DNA of 64,000 bases from Heterocephalus glaber (GCF_000247695.1 NW_004624742.1:8682463-8746462); one strand, 5' to 3'; shown: positions 22,601 through 37,600, numbered from the stretch's first letter. Numbers and translations are program-made. The notes: generated by a model not told the origin, from the sequence alone.

Positions 22601-25600
22601 TTTTATCTCATCTTTGTATCTTCTGTCTCTAGACCTAGACTGCCAGCTCCTGTACATCATCTTAGGTGTCTGCTTGCTCCCAGTATAACCAGGAGACAGA
22701 CTCTAGCCCAGTGATGTGAACCTTTTAGACCTTTCAGTGATAATAACCTGCTGTGGCATGCATGCCAGATGTTTGCCACCACTGCTGTAGGCTTTACAAG
22801 TTAATGTAACTATAGTCAAGTAACACAGTCTGTAAAAAAAATTCTCCCTTTCTTTCCCCAAAAAACTCAGAATTGTTAAGATTCAAATGAAATAATATGT
22901 AAAATATGTGTGTAATTTTAGTGTGATATTCTACTGATAGATATTTTCAGAACATCAGCTTTCCTGTTTTCTTAAACTTACTTAAAAAGAAGGTAAAGGC
23001 TAGGCGTGGTGGCATACACCTATAATCTCAGTGCTTTGGCTGGCTAAGACAGGAGGATCACAAGTTCGAGCCAAGACCTTGTCTCAAAAATAAATTTATG
23101 TAGCTCAGTGCATAGGCCCTGGGTTCATACCCCCGGCCCCCCCAAAGGTTTATTCTGAGTCTGAGATGCCTTTCATATCTGTTTCAGTGTGTATTTGAGT
23201 GATGAGGTCTAGCATATTTAATGTTCTAATTGTATTTTAAAGGTTCCTGGGTTACCATCTTTAAATTAACATTAACAGTGTTTCCTGAAGGGAAAATCCT
23301 GGGTTTAATGTACTGTGGCTAAGTTACTTTTTTTTTTTTTTTTTTGGTACCAGGGNNNNNNNNNNNNNNNNNNNNNNNNNNNNNNNNNNNNNNNNNNNNN
23401 NNNNNNNNNNNNNNNNNNNNNNNNNNNNNNNNNNNNNNNNNNNNNNNNNNNNNNNCTAGTACAGGGTGCCCTCATTAGCTGAGAGGTGGAAAACATAATG
23501 CCTCATTTAGTTTAATTTGCTTTTCTCTCATGAGAAAACTTGGTCATCTTATCCTATGTATAAGGAACCATGTCCAGTTTTTTTTTTTTTTTTTTTTTTG
23601 GTACCAGGGATTGAACTCAAGACCTTGCGTTTGTGAGGCAGCCGCGCTGCCACTGAGCTAAATCCCCAGCCCTGGCTAAGTTACTTTTTAAAGGAAGGCC
23701 TATTTGTATTCTCAGATTCTTGCTTTGGCATCCATTATAGTTATTCAGATATAGCCTTCTTATCTAATTTAGAATTTTTAAGTTGGTTGAAATTTTCTGT
23801 TAAGCATCAAGAAAATGCTAGTTTTGCCAGAGTCTTTTTGTTTGCTTGTTTTGGTTTTGGTTTTGTAGACAGGATCTTGCTGGGTAGTTCAGACTGACCT
23901 TGAACTCAACTGTGTAGCCCAGGCTGGCCTCAAGTTCACAGCAATACTACTGCCTCAAGACTCCAGAGTACTGGGATTAGAGCCACGGTGCCACCACGCC
24001 CAGTTCAATTAATGTACTGCTTTTTGAGATAATTTCCATTTTGCAGAAGGAGAAACTGAGGCTCAGAGTACTTAGGTAATTAGCTCAAGATTTCAAATAT
24101 GGTAGTGCTTGGGTATGGGGAGATTTCTACATCTAGAAAGTGACAGCCATGTAAATCTAGGTCTGTAGGACTTGAGCATTTTGGTCTTCCTACTTCATGT
24201 CTGTGGTAAGCACTGTGCTGGCCTCTGAGAGGGAAGCAGGCCTTAGTGGTAACAGGTGTATTAAAGGTCTTCTCAGGATACTGAAAGCGAAAGGAAGTGA
24301 TGGCTTTCTGGGAAAATCACTTGATTTTACAGTGAAGTGTGATCTTTAAGAATTCACAAGGGTTTATGAAGGGAAAGTCATCTCAAGTAGAGAGAAAAAG
24401 AAACCGGTGGGGTAGGGTAGAGGCCTGAAAAGTCTTAGTGTGTGAAAGACTGAGTTTATTGTGGCAGAGGTCAAGTGATCAGCTAGAGCCCCCACTGCTC
24501 ACTTTACCTGCCGTGAAGACCTGCCTATATCTGAGGAAGTGAGAGGTACTCAGACTCAGAAATGAAATTCAGAAAGTGTTTCCCACTAGAAAGTGCTTTC
24601 CAGATGATAATTATACTGTCAACTTGTGCAGTTTTCTTTTTCTTCTTTTGAAGGATCTAAACATTTAAGTATCTATTGATCAAAGTTCTGTTCAAAATTG
24701 TCTTTAGTGCAGTTTCTGATAAGAACATATATTGACCCTGAACTAAAAATCAAGATTGTTTGGAATTTAATGAGAAGAAATGGTTGAAAGATTGGTTGGT
24801 TGACTGTGGAAACCGGAGATGCATTTCATTTTCAGCATTATCAGTACAGGATGTTGGTTTAAACATGTTGCCAAAGCACTTTTTTTTTTACTTTTAACTA
24901 AAAATATATGATGTCTTCAGTTTTATCTATCTTAAATAATAGTACATTGTGATTCTTGGACTTTTAGACTTAACACATTTTGAAAAAATGTAGTTTTAGG
25001 CTAAATGGTTTCTAGATAAATCTACCCTATGAAAACAGGTAATTTGAGGATATTGTTCTCTACCATAAGGGTGTGCCAAAATGTTTCAGATCAGTTTCCA
25101 AGAAGGTGGCAGAAAGAAATAAAATTTTGGCCAGTTCCTTTACAAGTTAAAATAAAAAAGGAGAACAAAAATATTCTGAGTCTAGGTCAGGCTAGAAAAA
25201 TCACACCACAGTATTTGTTTTCTGACTTGTGTGTTGTCATTTTCCCTTGTACTAGTAAGATTGCTAGTTTAAGCCATTCTGGATTATAATATTGTCCTAC
25301 GAAATACTTTTGGCTGAATTTACAGTTTTGTAGCTGGCATGGTAAGATTAAATGTTAGCTTTTGTTTGCATACTATTTCCTGTATAAGACAGAATACTTG
25401 ATTTTGTTGGATTTCTCACCACCACCCCCATTATTCTGTGTAGAGGAGACTGCTTATTGGTCCCCCCCCCCCCGCCCTTTGGTACCAGGGATTGAACTCT
25501 GGTCCTTCTGCTTGTGAGACAGGCAGCGGAACCACTGAGCTAAATCCCCAGCCCAGCTTATTGCTTCTTAATACACATTCTCCCCTTCTTCCTTTAGTGG

Positions 25601-28600
25601 TTGAGTTCCTGAGATTTAACAAAGCATGTGGCTGCCCAGCTATTTCCTGGCTTTCCTTATAGGGTAGGTATGCTTTCTTTGTAGGTAGGTATAGCCATAT
25701 GACTAAATTCTAATCAGTGGGTTGTAAGTAGAAATGTGGAGTAGGTTTGGTGGCACACACCTATAATCCCAGCACTCTGAGAGGCTGAGGCAGGAGGAGC
25801 CCAGCCTTGATAAGTTAGTAATGTAGTGAGATACTGCCTCAGAATAAAAGATTACAGAAGGGCTGGGGAATGTAACTTAGTGCCAAGACTGTGGAAGGGG
25901 GGGGGTCAGGGTCCTGCCCTTAGAACAAGTGTACCCTCCTTTTTTCTCCTTCCTAGTAACGAGAAGAGGTAGCTATGATAAAGGGAACTACCAGTAGCCA
26001 TCTTAAGTTACAAAATTCAAGCCATGATGAAGATGCCATATCAAGAAGATAGAAAAAGCGTGGGTCACACTGGTTTAGAACTATTATGTGTAGGCTGTTA
26101 ACACAAGAAAATTCTTTGATTACCATTATTTTCCTTTGATTACAGCAACCGTACCTATAACATTTCTAAGAAACTTCTGAAACTGTATTGGGAGTTTATG
26201 TTGTTGGCTCATTTGTTACCTGCCAGGTAGCGTGCTGGTACCGAGAGAGAGTGTAGGTATGGATGAATGACAGTGGATGGGAAGATTTTCAGACATTGCT
26301 ACCACTATTGGACTTGGGATTCTGAATACAAACTGCAGTGATCCTATGGACTTTGTGAGAAATTCCATCCCTGGCATAGTTTAATTACTGAGAAAAGGTT
26401 TTAGAAATTTGCTTACTTTTTGTGGTACTGGAATTGAATCCAGGGCACATCCCCAGCACTTTTCATTATTTTTAAACCAGATCTCGCTAAATTGCCCAGT
26501 CTTGGCTCAAACCTTTGATAATCCTATTTCAGCCTCCCAGAGTGCTGAGATCACAGGTTGTGCACTGCCATGCCTGGCTGAGCTTTTTTTTTTCTTTTGG
26601 AGACAAGGTCTCTATGTTGCCAAGGCTGACCTCAAACTCATAATCCTTCTACTTCAGCCTCCTGAGTAGCTGGGATCACAGGTGTGTGCCACCACCCCTA
26701 GCTTGTATCATATTTGTTAAATGTGATCAAGAAAGAAGTAAGACAGCATGAGGAGACCCAGTACAATAAAACTACTTTAGATACCAATTAGCAGATTTAT
26801 TCTACAACACCAAGTCAATAAAACATGAAAAAAAAGGCACAAGGTCCCGAGGTCGATCTCTGGTACAAAAAAAAAAAAATAGACAAAACTTTAGACACAT
26901 TCACATTATATAGGAAGTATGATGCCTTATCTGGGTGGTTGGAACCAAGTGTTCAAATTTGGGAATTCTTCAGATTTTGTGATATTTGGTATTTACTGAA
27001 AACCTTAGATTTTGGAGCATTTTGGTTTTTTCAATAAGAGATGCTCAACTTGGAGATCCAGGTGACTAAGGTTATGTTAAAGGCACAATAGATGATAATT
27101 TTATATCTCTGCCCAAAGACCTCAGGATTACAAATTAGGAATCCTACAGCATTGGGGAATGTATCCTTTCAACACTTTAAAATTTTCATTAAAACTCATT
27201 TATTAATGAAAATACTTATTAAAACCAACCATTAAACAGGTTACTTTCAAAACCTAAAATCATATTGGCAGATTACTTTGTATGAAAAGGATGTCATAAA
27301 ATACTCCTCTGAGTATACATTAGTCACCAAAAATACAGTGTTGAATTGTGCCTTCTGTCACATGAAACAGCACTGATGACTATTCACGGGTAGTTTTGGT
27401 TATTTTCCTATGGTGTACATGGTACTTTTGTATGCCTCTGCCCCCTTTAAGCATGACCCCTTGACTAGCTCTGGCCAGTGGCAGGTGGTGGGAATGTGAA
27501 TGTCACTGTTGTTCAGAAACCAAAAATGGTGCATAATTCACCACACCCTCCCCCATGCCATGGGGACTGGTGATATCTCAGGTGGTAGAAATTCTATCAT
27601 CTAGAGTAACGTGGTGCAGAAAACCTCCTCTGTGTCCATCTGTAGAAGTGCAGTATGAATGAAAAAATAGAATTTAAAGTAATGAAGCTTTTTTTTTTTT
27701 TGGTACCGGGGATCGAACTTGGAACCTTGCGCTTGCAAGACAGGGGCTAGAACCACTGAGCTAAATCCCTGGCCCAGTAATGAAGCTTTTGATATTGTTT
27801 TTCTACCATAATTTGTCCTAGTACAGAAATATTAGAAGAGTAATAACCTACAAATAACTGTGGTTACTTTTATAATATAATAAGACAGTATGTAGGAACA
27901 CTGTCGTCTGGTAAGCTAACAGACATCTACCACACTTAACACTTCAGAATTAGAATTTAATAGGAGGCTATTTCAATTTACCTGTTACTTCTATGCATGA
28001 TGTTGAAATATTTCTGTTTAAAATCAATGACATAATTTTGAAAGTTCTGACCAGTACTTTAGAAATGAAAATTAAGGATTGGAAAGAGAGGTAACTGTTT
28101 TTGCCACCAATAGGGCTCTATGTCTAGAACATACAAATCACATTTTTAAGTTAAGTATTAAAAGTGGCTAAATGTATTTGTTCTTTATTCTTGGAGTGCT
28201 GGGGATGACACCTAAGGCCTTGAGCACGCTAGGCTGGCACTGTACCCCCGAGCCACACTCCCGGCCCCAAAGTAGCTAAGTGAAAGCATATAAAATAGAG
28301 CATTTGTTAGCAAATGAGATTTTTCCTCTTTTTTTGTTTTTGTTTTGAGACAGGAGGATCTTCTTGTCTAGGAAGGTTAATTTAAAATGTTTTATTGTTT
28401 CCAAAGTAGTATGCAGGCTTTGCAGTAGTTTAATTAGAAATTAACAGCATGTTAAAGAGAGTAAATGTTAATAAACTGAGATATCATTCTGTACTTTTAA
28501 GATGCACAGTTTCCAGATTTAGAGTTCGATTGTGACAGCACACATGACTGGTCTGACATAACACCTTACTTAATCAAGAAACTAGACTGTTCCCTTACCG

Positions 28601-31600
28601 CAAAAGTTCCTGTATGTGTCTTTCCGGTCACCCCCACCCCATTTGAATGAAATTATAAAGAATGAACTTTGAGGCACAAAGTCATGTTTTCGAAATGCAT
28701 TTATGTTATTGCATATATCTGTAGTTGATACATTTTCCTGTTGATGAACCTTGAGGTTGTTAACCAGTTTTAAGCTAATATGAACATTGCAGCTTCAAAC
28801 ATACTTGCATGAGCTTCTCATAGATAGATACATAAAGATTGGAATTGCCAGTCCTAAGATAGGTATTAAAGCAATCAAACTACTTTAAACTGTTAAGGGT
28901 GATTTTGACAGTTATTCTCAATTTCTTCAAATAGCTGAAGTTCATATTCTCTGAATATTTAGGTAAAATGTCATAGATAATACACATATGTTTAACTCTC
29001 AGTCTATATATTAGAGTACTATCTATGACATTTGTGTTACCTAAATATGCTTATTGTACATGGTTACTCTTTTGGATGGGAACATGATTAAAAATGTTAG
29101 AGACCGTACTCTGTAGATGGAGGGAAGAATGATATTTATGGTGCTTTTATTTGAACTATTATAAATTCTATTACATAGACTTTGTAGCTCATGTTAATCA
29201 TATAAAATTCAGTGTCTAGTATAAAGGGAACCAGTAAAAGTTGGGATGTTTCTGTTTCTAGGATATTTAAGGGCGTGTGAGGTTTTGTGTATGTGTGTGT
29301 TTGCTAATTGACAGGATTCTTTCTTCCTATCAAAGGTTGATTATAAACAGGCCTCTTCCTTGTCAGAAGTTGATTATATCCACACGCACTGGCTGTCTTC
29401 TATCATTTATCCCTTGAAAAGATCCTGTTTTGCAGTTTTTTTCACAGCAGCTTTTTAAAATACCTCATTTAGATTTCTTTAAATGAAAATTATTTATGTA
29501 TTCAAATTTTTTTCTGAATAGTCCTACTCTTTCTCATTACTCATGCATGTAATCTGCTGGACTAGTTGTAGTTTCATGGTGTACTATTTGAGTTATTTAG
29601 GAAATTTTATTCCTTATAAATGCTGTTTTGAGTAGTTAAATATAAAAAGGGGGAATGGTTCTTAGCATAAAGCACAGATTCTTGAATGAGTCATTTAGAT
29701 CACTCCCATTTATGTGGAAAAATTACATCACTACCCAGTGCTGGGCTTTCTATTTATATTACACTATTATTTTTAAATCTGTTTGGTCTTTTTTAAAGGT
29801 AGTATAAAGCAAGCTGTATAAGAAACTCATGGTAAGGTACTTAGAGAGCAAAAGAAAAAAAGGCTATGAAAGGATGTATCTTTGGTTACTAATGCTTTAT
29901 CTTTAAACTTCTAGAGAGACTTAAAAGATATGGGTATATTTACCTATCTTTTCATTTATTCTCTTAATACCTTCATTTATGTTACTTGAAAATATGACAG
30001 GTTAATGACATTTGGATTTTTTTAAATGTTCTGAAATTAGTAACTCTAGGTTTGAAGGGCACAGCAATTTTTGTTTGGTACATGTTTGTGTTTTTGTTTT
30101 TCTAAATAGGAAAAGTTTGCCTCTCTCCCTGTGAAAACATAAGTACATAGGGACACCATGGTATCATTTTAATTAGTGCATGCCTCTTTAGTGTGGCCTC
30201 TGAGACATGGGCTTGTTGATGACTAATTGTAGTGAGGCTTCAATGCACACTGATAGGTTTTATGATGCATTTAGGTAAGTTTTTAAAATCTAATTTATAT
30301 AATTAGAATTGCTTCTCCAGTTTAGTGATGTTTGTTATTTATGAGGAGAAAGCAAATCTATGACAATTGCATCTACTTAACCATTTTCTCCTGAGTTTGA
30401 GCCACTTGCCTGGTCTCATGTGCCGCGACTGCCCTGAGACTGCTTGGCCTGCTTCCACTTTTCCTGGCTGTTGTCACTGCGTACACCCGTTGATCACACT
30501 GCCCAGCCTCAAGCCCATTGTAGTGTGAATGGTGATGGTCCAGGTGATCATCTGGTTACTTCTGGGTGACTTGGCAGTTCAAAGAAAATGAGATTTTCCC
30601 AAAACCTTCAGGAACGAATCATTCTGTTGTGCATTTACTTGCTTTAAATCTGTCACTCAGATTAGATTATGATCACTGTATTGTTTATGAGAATTTTAAT
30701 TAATGTGCTATATAAGGTAATTTAAAAGATTTAGCATGATCTTCATGAGATCCTCCCATTCCCTCTGTTCTCCTTTGCTGTCCTACTAATAAATATCCAC
30801 AGCAGAGCACTTGGATACGTTTACAACCTAATATGTCGATTAAAGTCTTATGCCTCTCCTTTTCACCTCCACCAAGAAGAGAAAATTCAAAATATCTGCC
30901 AGTTTTATTTTCAAACTAGAAAATAGCTAACATTGAGCACTTACTTAGAACTGCCCCTGAAGCATTTTTCATGCACTGAATGTGTGTATTAGCTTATTTA
31001 ATCTTGACAGTCTTTCAACTATGAAGTTATTGGAGAGGTTTAAAGCTGAGGAAGTAAAGGTATAGAAATGAAGTAATTTGTCCAAGGCTAAGCAGCCTAT
31101 GACAGGTCACACTCAGTAACCATTATATTAACAAACTGTAAGTACCTCACATCTTTTAATTGCTGCAGTAAATGATTTCTGCCATTCTGTCTCTTGTGTT
31201 TTTGTTGTATATATGCAAAGATGAAAATGGTGTCGTTTCTGCTTTTGCCATTTTCATAATTCACTAAAAGAGCCAAGGTTTTACAAATGCAGTATAGAAC
31301 AGACTGGAATCAGATGTGCATTTCAGTTCAAGTTGTATTATCTTAGGCCAGTAAGTCTCATTTATAAACTCATCATGAAAGTGGTACCTGCTTTATAAGG
31401 CTATGAGGGTGAAATGAGAACAAGTACAAAGGGCACAATGAGTAGCATGCATTAGTGTTCACTGTTAACTCTTGTCTACTTGAAGGTATTACCAGACATT
31501 CAGCTGTTCCCCAGGTAGTAATTAATCAGATTCAGTCATGTCTGGTGTTTTAACATGACATGAAGCTGCTGCTGCTTTGCCTAAAAAGAAAAGATTGGCT

Positions 31601-34600
31601 ATCTTCTCATTAATTGTAGATGCAATGTTTTTCTGTATCCATTATTTAGCCCAAAATACTTTTCATGAGATAGTTACTTTGAAACATAAGCCTAGGCATA
31701 TTTTATGGAAGCATTCCTCATGAAAACATGGTCATGTCAATACCATTCTGAACAGGTTTTTTGTGTTTTCCCTTAATGCCACAAGTTTTGTACAAAGTTT
31801 GGTTCTGAATCACTATTGTACTGCTTTATTTTGAATCACATGAATAGCCTCATTCTGCTATTTTTAACAAATTTATTTTCTTCTGAGAATTAGAATATGA
31901 ATATAAAGAATTATAGCATAATCTTTAGAGAGTGTTAAATGCACACAGAAATGCTTCAGGACAATGCCTGGCGCATAGAATTTAAGCTGGAGCGTAGGAG
32001 TCCCTATTCAGGTTTCCTAAATTCAAAGGGCTGATTCGGGTATTAGATAGTATTGTTAAGTAAATCCCGTCATGACTAGGTGATTTAGGTGTGTGCTTAT
32101 ATTTCTTAGGTGACCGGGTTATTGATGTGGGATCTGAATGGAGAACTTTCAGCAATGACAAAGCAACAAAAGACCCATCTCGGGTTGGAGATGCCCAGAA
32201 TCCTCTTCTGAGTAATGGAGATTTGTCTACTATGATTGGCAAGGTAATGTGTTCATTCAGCAGTCAGTGCTAAGTGCAGAGTGATCAGAGACTTAGGAGT
32301 TCGAGGTCCTTGTGAAAGTCCCAGTCACTGCCCCAGTTGGGAGTCTGGATCTGGGAATAAGACTTGTCAGGAACGTCATCGTCAGTGTCGGCTGCCTCCT
32401 GTGTTTCCTCCATCTTGGAGGAGTGAACATCAAAGCATAGTCATTGTATCTCTCTTGTCTTTTTTTTTTCCATAAACTAAAAAATTGAGTTTGGTAGGTT
32501 CTTTATGATCTAATAATGATATGTTCTTGAATATCAAGAATGTCTTTTTTCCCTCCATACCGTATACTTCATTTTCAGGACTTTATATGTAAAGTGTTTG
32601 TAACATATCACGTAGTGAATGGTATATGCTGTTAATGGTAGCTTTTATTAATCTATAAGGCCGAAGCATAATTTCCCTGGCTACCTGGCTTTTTCTTCTG
32701 CTGCTTTTTGTTTTTTCAGTACTGGGAGTTGATCCCAGGACCTCATGCTATACTTACATGCCCAGCCCTTTTTATTTTGAGACAGGATCTCACAAAGTTG
32801 CCCTGCTGCCCTCAAACTTGTGATACTCTTGCCTCAGCCTCCTGAGTAGCTGGAATTACAGGTGTGTGCACTGCACCTGGCCTACCTGGCTCTTTTTGCT
32901 TTGCTAAATGAATTGGAATTAGTGGTGACAGTATTCTAAAGGACTAATCAAGGAAGCATATGCTATTTTAGAATTTTACTAATGTATACAGAAATCTGTT
33001 TTTAAGAAAATGGTTATTTTTCATGTTTAATTGATAAATTGCATATCAGATTTGAAAAATGGGGTATAGGCTATGTTTAAAGGTATATAGATTATATGCA
33101 GAAATATCCTGGGCCGGGGATTTAGCTCAGTTCTAGCGCCTGCCTTGCAAGCGCAAGGTCCCAAGTTCAATTTCCTGTACCAAAAAACCCCCAAAATATC
33201 CTTAGGTTACATCTGCGTTAGCCTAAACCCTTACAGGCTGGATGAATGGTAAATTACAGACATTTTAAAATGTATGATTCCAACTAATTGACACTGACTT
33301 TTTTAATATTTTAATTTTTTAAAAGACAATACATGGGGCTGGGGATTTAGCTCAGTGGTTCTGCTGCCTGCCTTGCAAGTGCAAGGTCTGGAGTTCTATC
33401 CCCAGTACCAAAAAATAAAAATAAAATAAGCTAAAAGACAATACATGACTCAAAAAACAAATGTGTAAAAAGAACACAGTAAATTTTCCTCACCCTTGAT
33501 CCCCAGTCTCAGTTCCCACTGCAGTCCCCTTTCTCTGCCAGAAACAGGTAACCACTGTTATTAGTTTCTGTATCCTTTCAGAGTTGTGCTTATGTGGCAA
33601 AAGAGAAAAGCCTTTTAAAATGCTGCATTTGTAAGTGTTACATTTATCATACACAAAATTTCTACATGTATTTGGGGATATTCTGGACTGTTCTGTTGTT
33701 AATCATATGCCTGGTTAACTAGTCCTCCCTCATTGGTCCTTGTCAGTATTTTCTTCAGTAGTCCTTTGCATTTAAAGGCTAGGATCACTTTGTTTTGTTC
33801 TTTAAAATGTTTGGTTTTTATTTTCGCTGGGATTTTGGTTAGATTTATTTGCAAATGGATGTAGAGAAAATTGATTTTTCTCGATATATTGTCCTAACCA
33901 ATAATATGGTATGCCTATTTCCTTAGATCTTATGTAGCCATTAAGGAATGTTTTAAAGTATTCTTTGTAAACATTTGCATGTTCTGCTCTCCCCCACCTT
34001 TACCAGGGATCGAACTAAGGACCTTGTGCTTGTGAGGCAGGTGCAGCACCACTGAGCTAAATCCCCAGCCCACATCTGCATGTTTAAGTTTATCCCCAGA
34101 ATTTTTTTTGAAGTTGCTGTTCTAATTGGAATATTTTCCTTCATTGTCTTCTAATTGTATATATGAAGGCCTTTGATTTTGTTTGTTAATCTTCACCTTG
34201 TCACTTTAATTTTTATTATTTATGGCAATAACATTTTTAGTGGTTTTCTTTTTTTTTGGTACCGGGGATCGAATTTGGGTCCTTGTGCTTGTGCAGCAGG
34301 CGATAAAACCACTGAGCTAAATCCCTGGCAGTTTTCTTGAGTATCCTAGGAATACATACGTACTACCTGCATATAGTTCATCACCCCCTTTCTAATTTTG
34401 TACTTACAATTTTTTTTCTATTGTGGAAGAATGTTGATTATATTTTCTAGGACAGTTTTCATTGTAGTTGTAAGAGGTACCTTTTTCTTACATCTGACTT
34501 TAATAATACTGCTTAATACTTCTCCCTTAATTGTAGTGTTGGCTTTGGCATGAAAACTATTTTTCTAACATAAAAAGGTACCTATCTGTAATATTTTATG

Positions 34601-37600
34601 AATTTGTTTTGTTTTGTTTTTTGCGGTACCAGAGATCAAACTCAGGAGCTTGAGCTTGCGAGGCAGGTGGCGGCACCACTGAGCTAAATCCCTGGCCCTG
34701 AATTTTTTTGTTTGTGTGTTTGTTTGTTGTACTAGAGATTGAATACAGCAGATGCTGAGCTGTATCCCTACCCCTTTTTATTTTGAGACAAAGTCTTGCT
34801 AAGTTGCCTAGGCTGGCCTCAAACTTTCAATCCTCTTGCCTCAGCTTTCTGGGTAGCTGGGGTTACAAATAAGGTGCCGTCATACCCAGCTATCTGTGAG
34901 CTTTTCTCCAAAATGAATTTTGAATTCCTTTTGCTTGCCTTTTTGGTACTTTCAGAAATCATAGGATTTTTCTTCCTACATCTATTACTCTGATTTTTTA
35001 TATTATTAGATTTTGTAATAGATATCTTGGATTTAAGAAAAAGTCTCCACTGGATCATATTTAACTTTTTAATATGCTGCTATATTCTGTTGTATTGTTT
35101 TGTTTTGTTTTTGGTACCGGGGATCTAACGGGTCACTTGCAAGGCAGGCAGCAGAACCACTGAGCTAAATCCCCGGCCCTCTATCATATTTATGCATGAA
35201 ATTGGAGTATTTCATTTTCCATGTCCTTGAACAATTGTTTAGAATTTATATATTCCTTAATGTTTGATTTAAAAATCTTTAAAATATCTGAACCTGGTGC
35301 TTTTTCTATTTGAGGAATTAAGCAAGATATACAATGCAGACCTCTTGGGCATATGGAATCAGATTGTATATGTTATATTTTCTTATAAATTTTTCATTTA
35401 AATTTTACAAAACTTTTTGCGATGTTATAAAACTGTCTTACAGGGTACAGGAGCTGCAAGTTTTGATGAGTTTGGCAATTCTAAGTACCAGAATCGAAGA
35501 ACAATGAGTAGCTCTGATCGAGCAATGATGAATGCATTCAAGGAAATAACTACCATGGCAGACAGAATCAACCTCCCTCGAAATATAGTTGTAAGTTCTT
35601 ATATCTCTCCTTCAAAAGCCATTCTTGTATCAGCTTAGCATAATTTAATGAACATATGAAATTTTGATATTGCAACTAATTAAATGGCCTAGAGTTAATT
35701 AAACTTAGTTTCTCTGCTTTGAAGGATCGAACAAATAATTTATTCAAGCAAGTATATGAACAGAAGAGCCTGAAGGGAAGAGCTAATGATGCCATAGCTT
35801 CTGCTTGTCTTTATATTGCCTGTAGACAAGAAGGGGTTCCTAGGACATTTAAAGGTAAGTTTTTAGCTGTATGAAGTAACTGGCCAAAGTCAGGCAGCTT
35901 TGACACTTAGAAGCTAAGTTGTGTCACACTGTTACACAGTAATCTGCCTGATTATCACTTGCCACTACCTATTTATTTTGTTCTTTAACAGCAAATTTGG
36001 GGCCGGGGATTTAGTTCAGTGGTTCCAGCGCCTGTCTCGAAAGTTCAAGGTCCCGAGTTCAATCTCCGGTACCAAAAAACAAAAAAAAAAAACCCAGCAA
36101 ATTTGTAGCATGATCTTACTGACCATTTACCTTACAAGCTCTTTTCCCATGTAGTTATTTTAGTCCTGTAAATCATTGCATTCTTTGCTAGGAAGGTCTT
36201 TTGACTGCATTTTGTGGCCACTGAGGCCTGGTTTCATAAGCTGCAGTAGAGCTTCTGTAGAAAGTCTACACTGTGTGCATGAAAATAGCCTCCATTTCTA
36301 ATGCAAGTCTCTGTAAGGGAGCTGAGCCACAGGAAGCATCAGTGAAGTTTTTTCTCAAGGTATGACATTTGCATTTTCACACTTAAGTTAGAGGCTGTGA
36401 GATAGCTAGTGTTTCTCACCATGTGAGTATATGATGGTCTCTCCACAGCGTGGTCACAGTATTTACATTGACTTTTACTGACAAAGCACAGTTTAGCTAA
36501 AGACTATAATTACCCTTCATTCAACCAGTGAATACAGTATTTATTTTTTATAAGATTTACTATGTCAAAGTGAAGTGGCTTTTATTACCATCATCTTTTT
36601 GTTGTTGCAACTAAAACAGGCTTTTCCTAAATTTATTTTGAAAGTGTTTAGTGGTTCAGTGTTTAGCATAACAGAGTGACAGACTTTGTCTAATGTCGTT
36701 GTGGCCTGTAATCACAAGGATTGCATGTACCCGTGACATCATGTAACTGAGAGGTATTCTTAGCTTATTTTCTTTCATCTCCTTGGTATGCTTTTTGTAA
36801 TAGATTAATACATAAATACCAAAGAAATTTTTGAATAGTTGAAGACACTTATTTGTGTAAGTTGAAACTACAGAGAAGTTAGTATTTTGAAAGATTAAGA
36901 CCCAAATTTAAAGTGTAGTCAACATTTAAATTAACTAAAAAATTTTAGGTTAGCTTTATGGGAAGTATCACTGATTCATTTTTAAGGCATGATCGAAGTT
37001 TTTGCAAGTAGAATGTATCATTTTTATAATCAAAGGTGAATGATTTTAAAATGAAGTATACGACTTACGGATTTAAATATTTTTTTCTTTTAGAAATATG
37101 TGCTGTATCACGAATCTCTAAGAAAGAAATTGGCCGATGCTTTAAACTTATATTGAAAGCTTTAGAAACCAGTGTGGATTTGATTACTACTGGGGACTTC
37201 ATGTCCAGGTTCTGCTCCAACCTCTGTCTTCCTAAGCAAGTGCAGATGGCAGCGACACACATAGCCCGCAAGGCTGTGGAGCTGGACCTGGTTCCGGGAA
37301 GAAGCCCGATCTCCGTGGCAGCAGCAGCTATTTACATGGCCTCGCAGGCATCAGCTGAGAAGAGGACCCAGAAAGGTAAGGTCGGTCCCAGGAGAAAGGT
37401 AGTGAAGCTGACGGCCGCAGTGGAGACTGTGTTGCCATTTGAAGCATGAAGCAGGTCAGTGTCCAGAACCTGTATTTAAGAAGTAGCTCCTCACTCAGCA
37501 CCGGAACTTCTAAGAAAGTACAGCATTTTGCTTATAAGTGGCTAGTAAATAGTGATGCTTGGAGGCATGGCCTTGTGTCCGAAGTTGTGGTTTCCATTTG

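Larger units (their letters stand above)
8946..32109 (+). other. GTF2B: GTF2B intron 2
   Basis: 23.2-kb phase-1 intron, more than half of the gene. It holds a long rearranged L1, many SINEs, MaLR-like LTR pieces, a small hAT element and the N gap. I recognise nothing in 10,980-11,880, 11,965-12,660, 12,915-13,340, 13,920-14,230, 14,560-14,970, 15,200-15,520, 20,830-21,560, 21,830-22,130, 24,160-25,460, 26,890-27,380 or 27,800-28,190. No transcript-like open frame occurs outside repeats. Confidence 0.9.
32244..35443 (+). other. GTF2B: GTF2B intron 3
   Basis: 3.2-kb phase-0 intron with at least seven ID-like elements, nearly all within 33,112-35,180. I see nothing specific in 32,300-32,700 or 33,450-33,990 beyond non-coding AT-rich DNA. 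Confidence 0.9.

Noticed and set aside
33336..33420. ID-like elements as tRNA genes
   Set aside because: They keep A-box and B-box-like text but lack a consistent cloverleaf and anticodon arm, carry A-tails and TSDs, and occur in dozens of copies.
37036..37449. Open frame extending GTF2B exon 6 at both ends as an alternative exon
   Set aside because: The extensions lie outside TTTTAG and GTAAGG splice sites and do not match TFIIB; exon joining without them gives exactly 316 residues.
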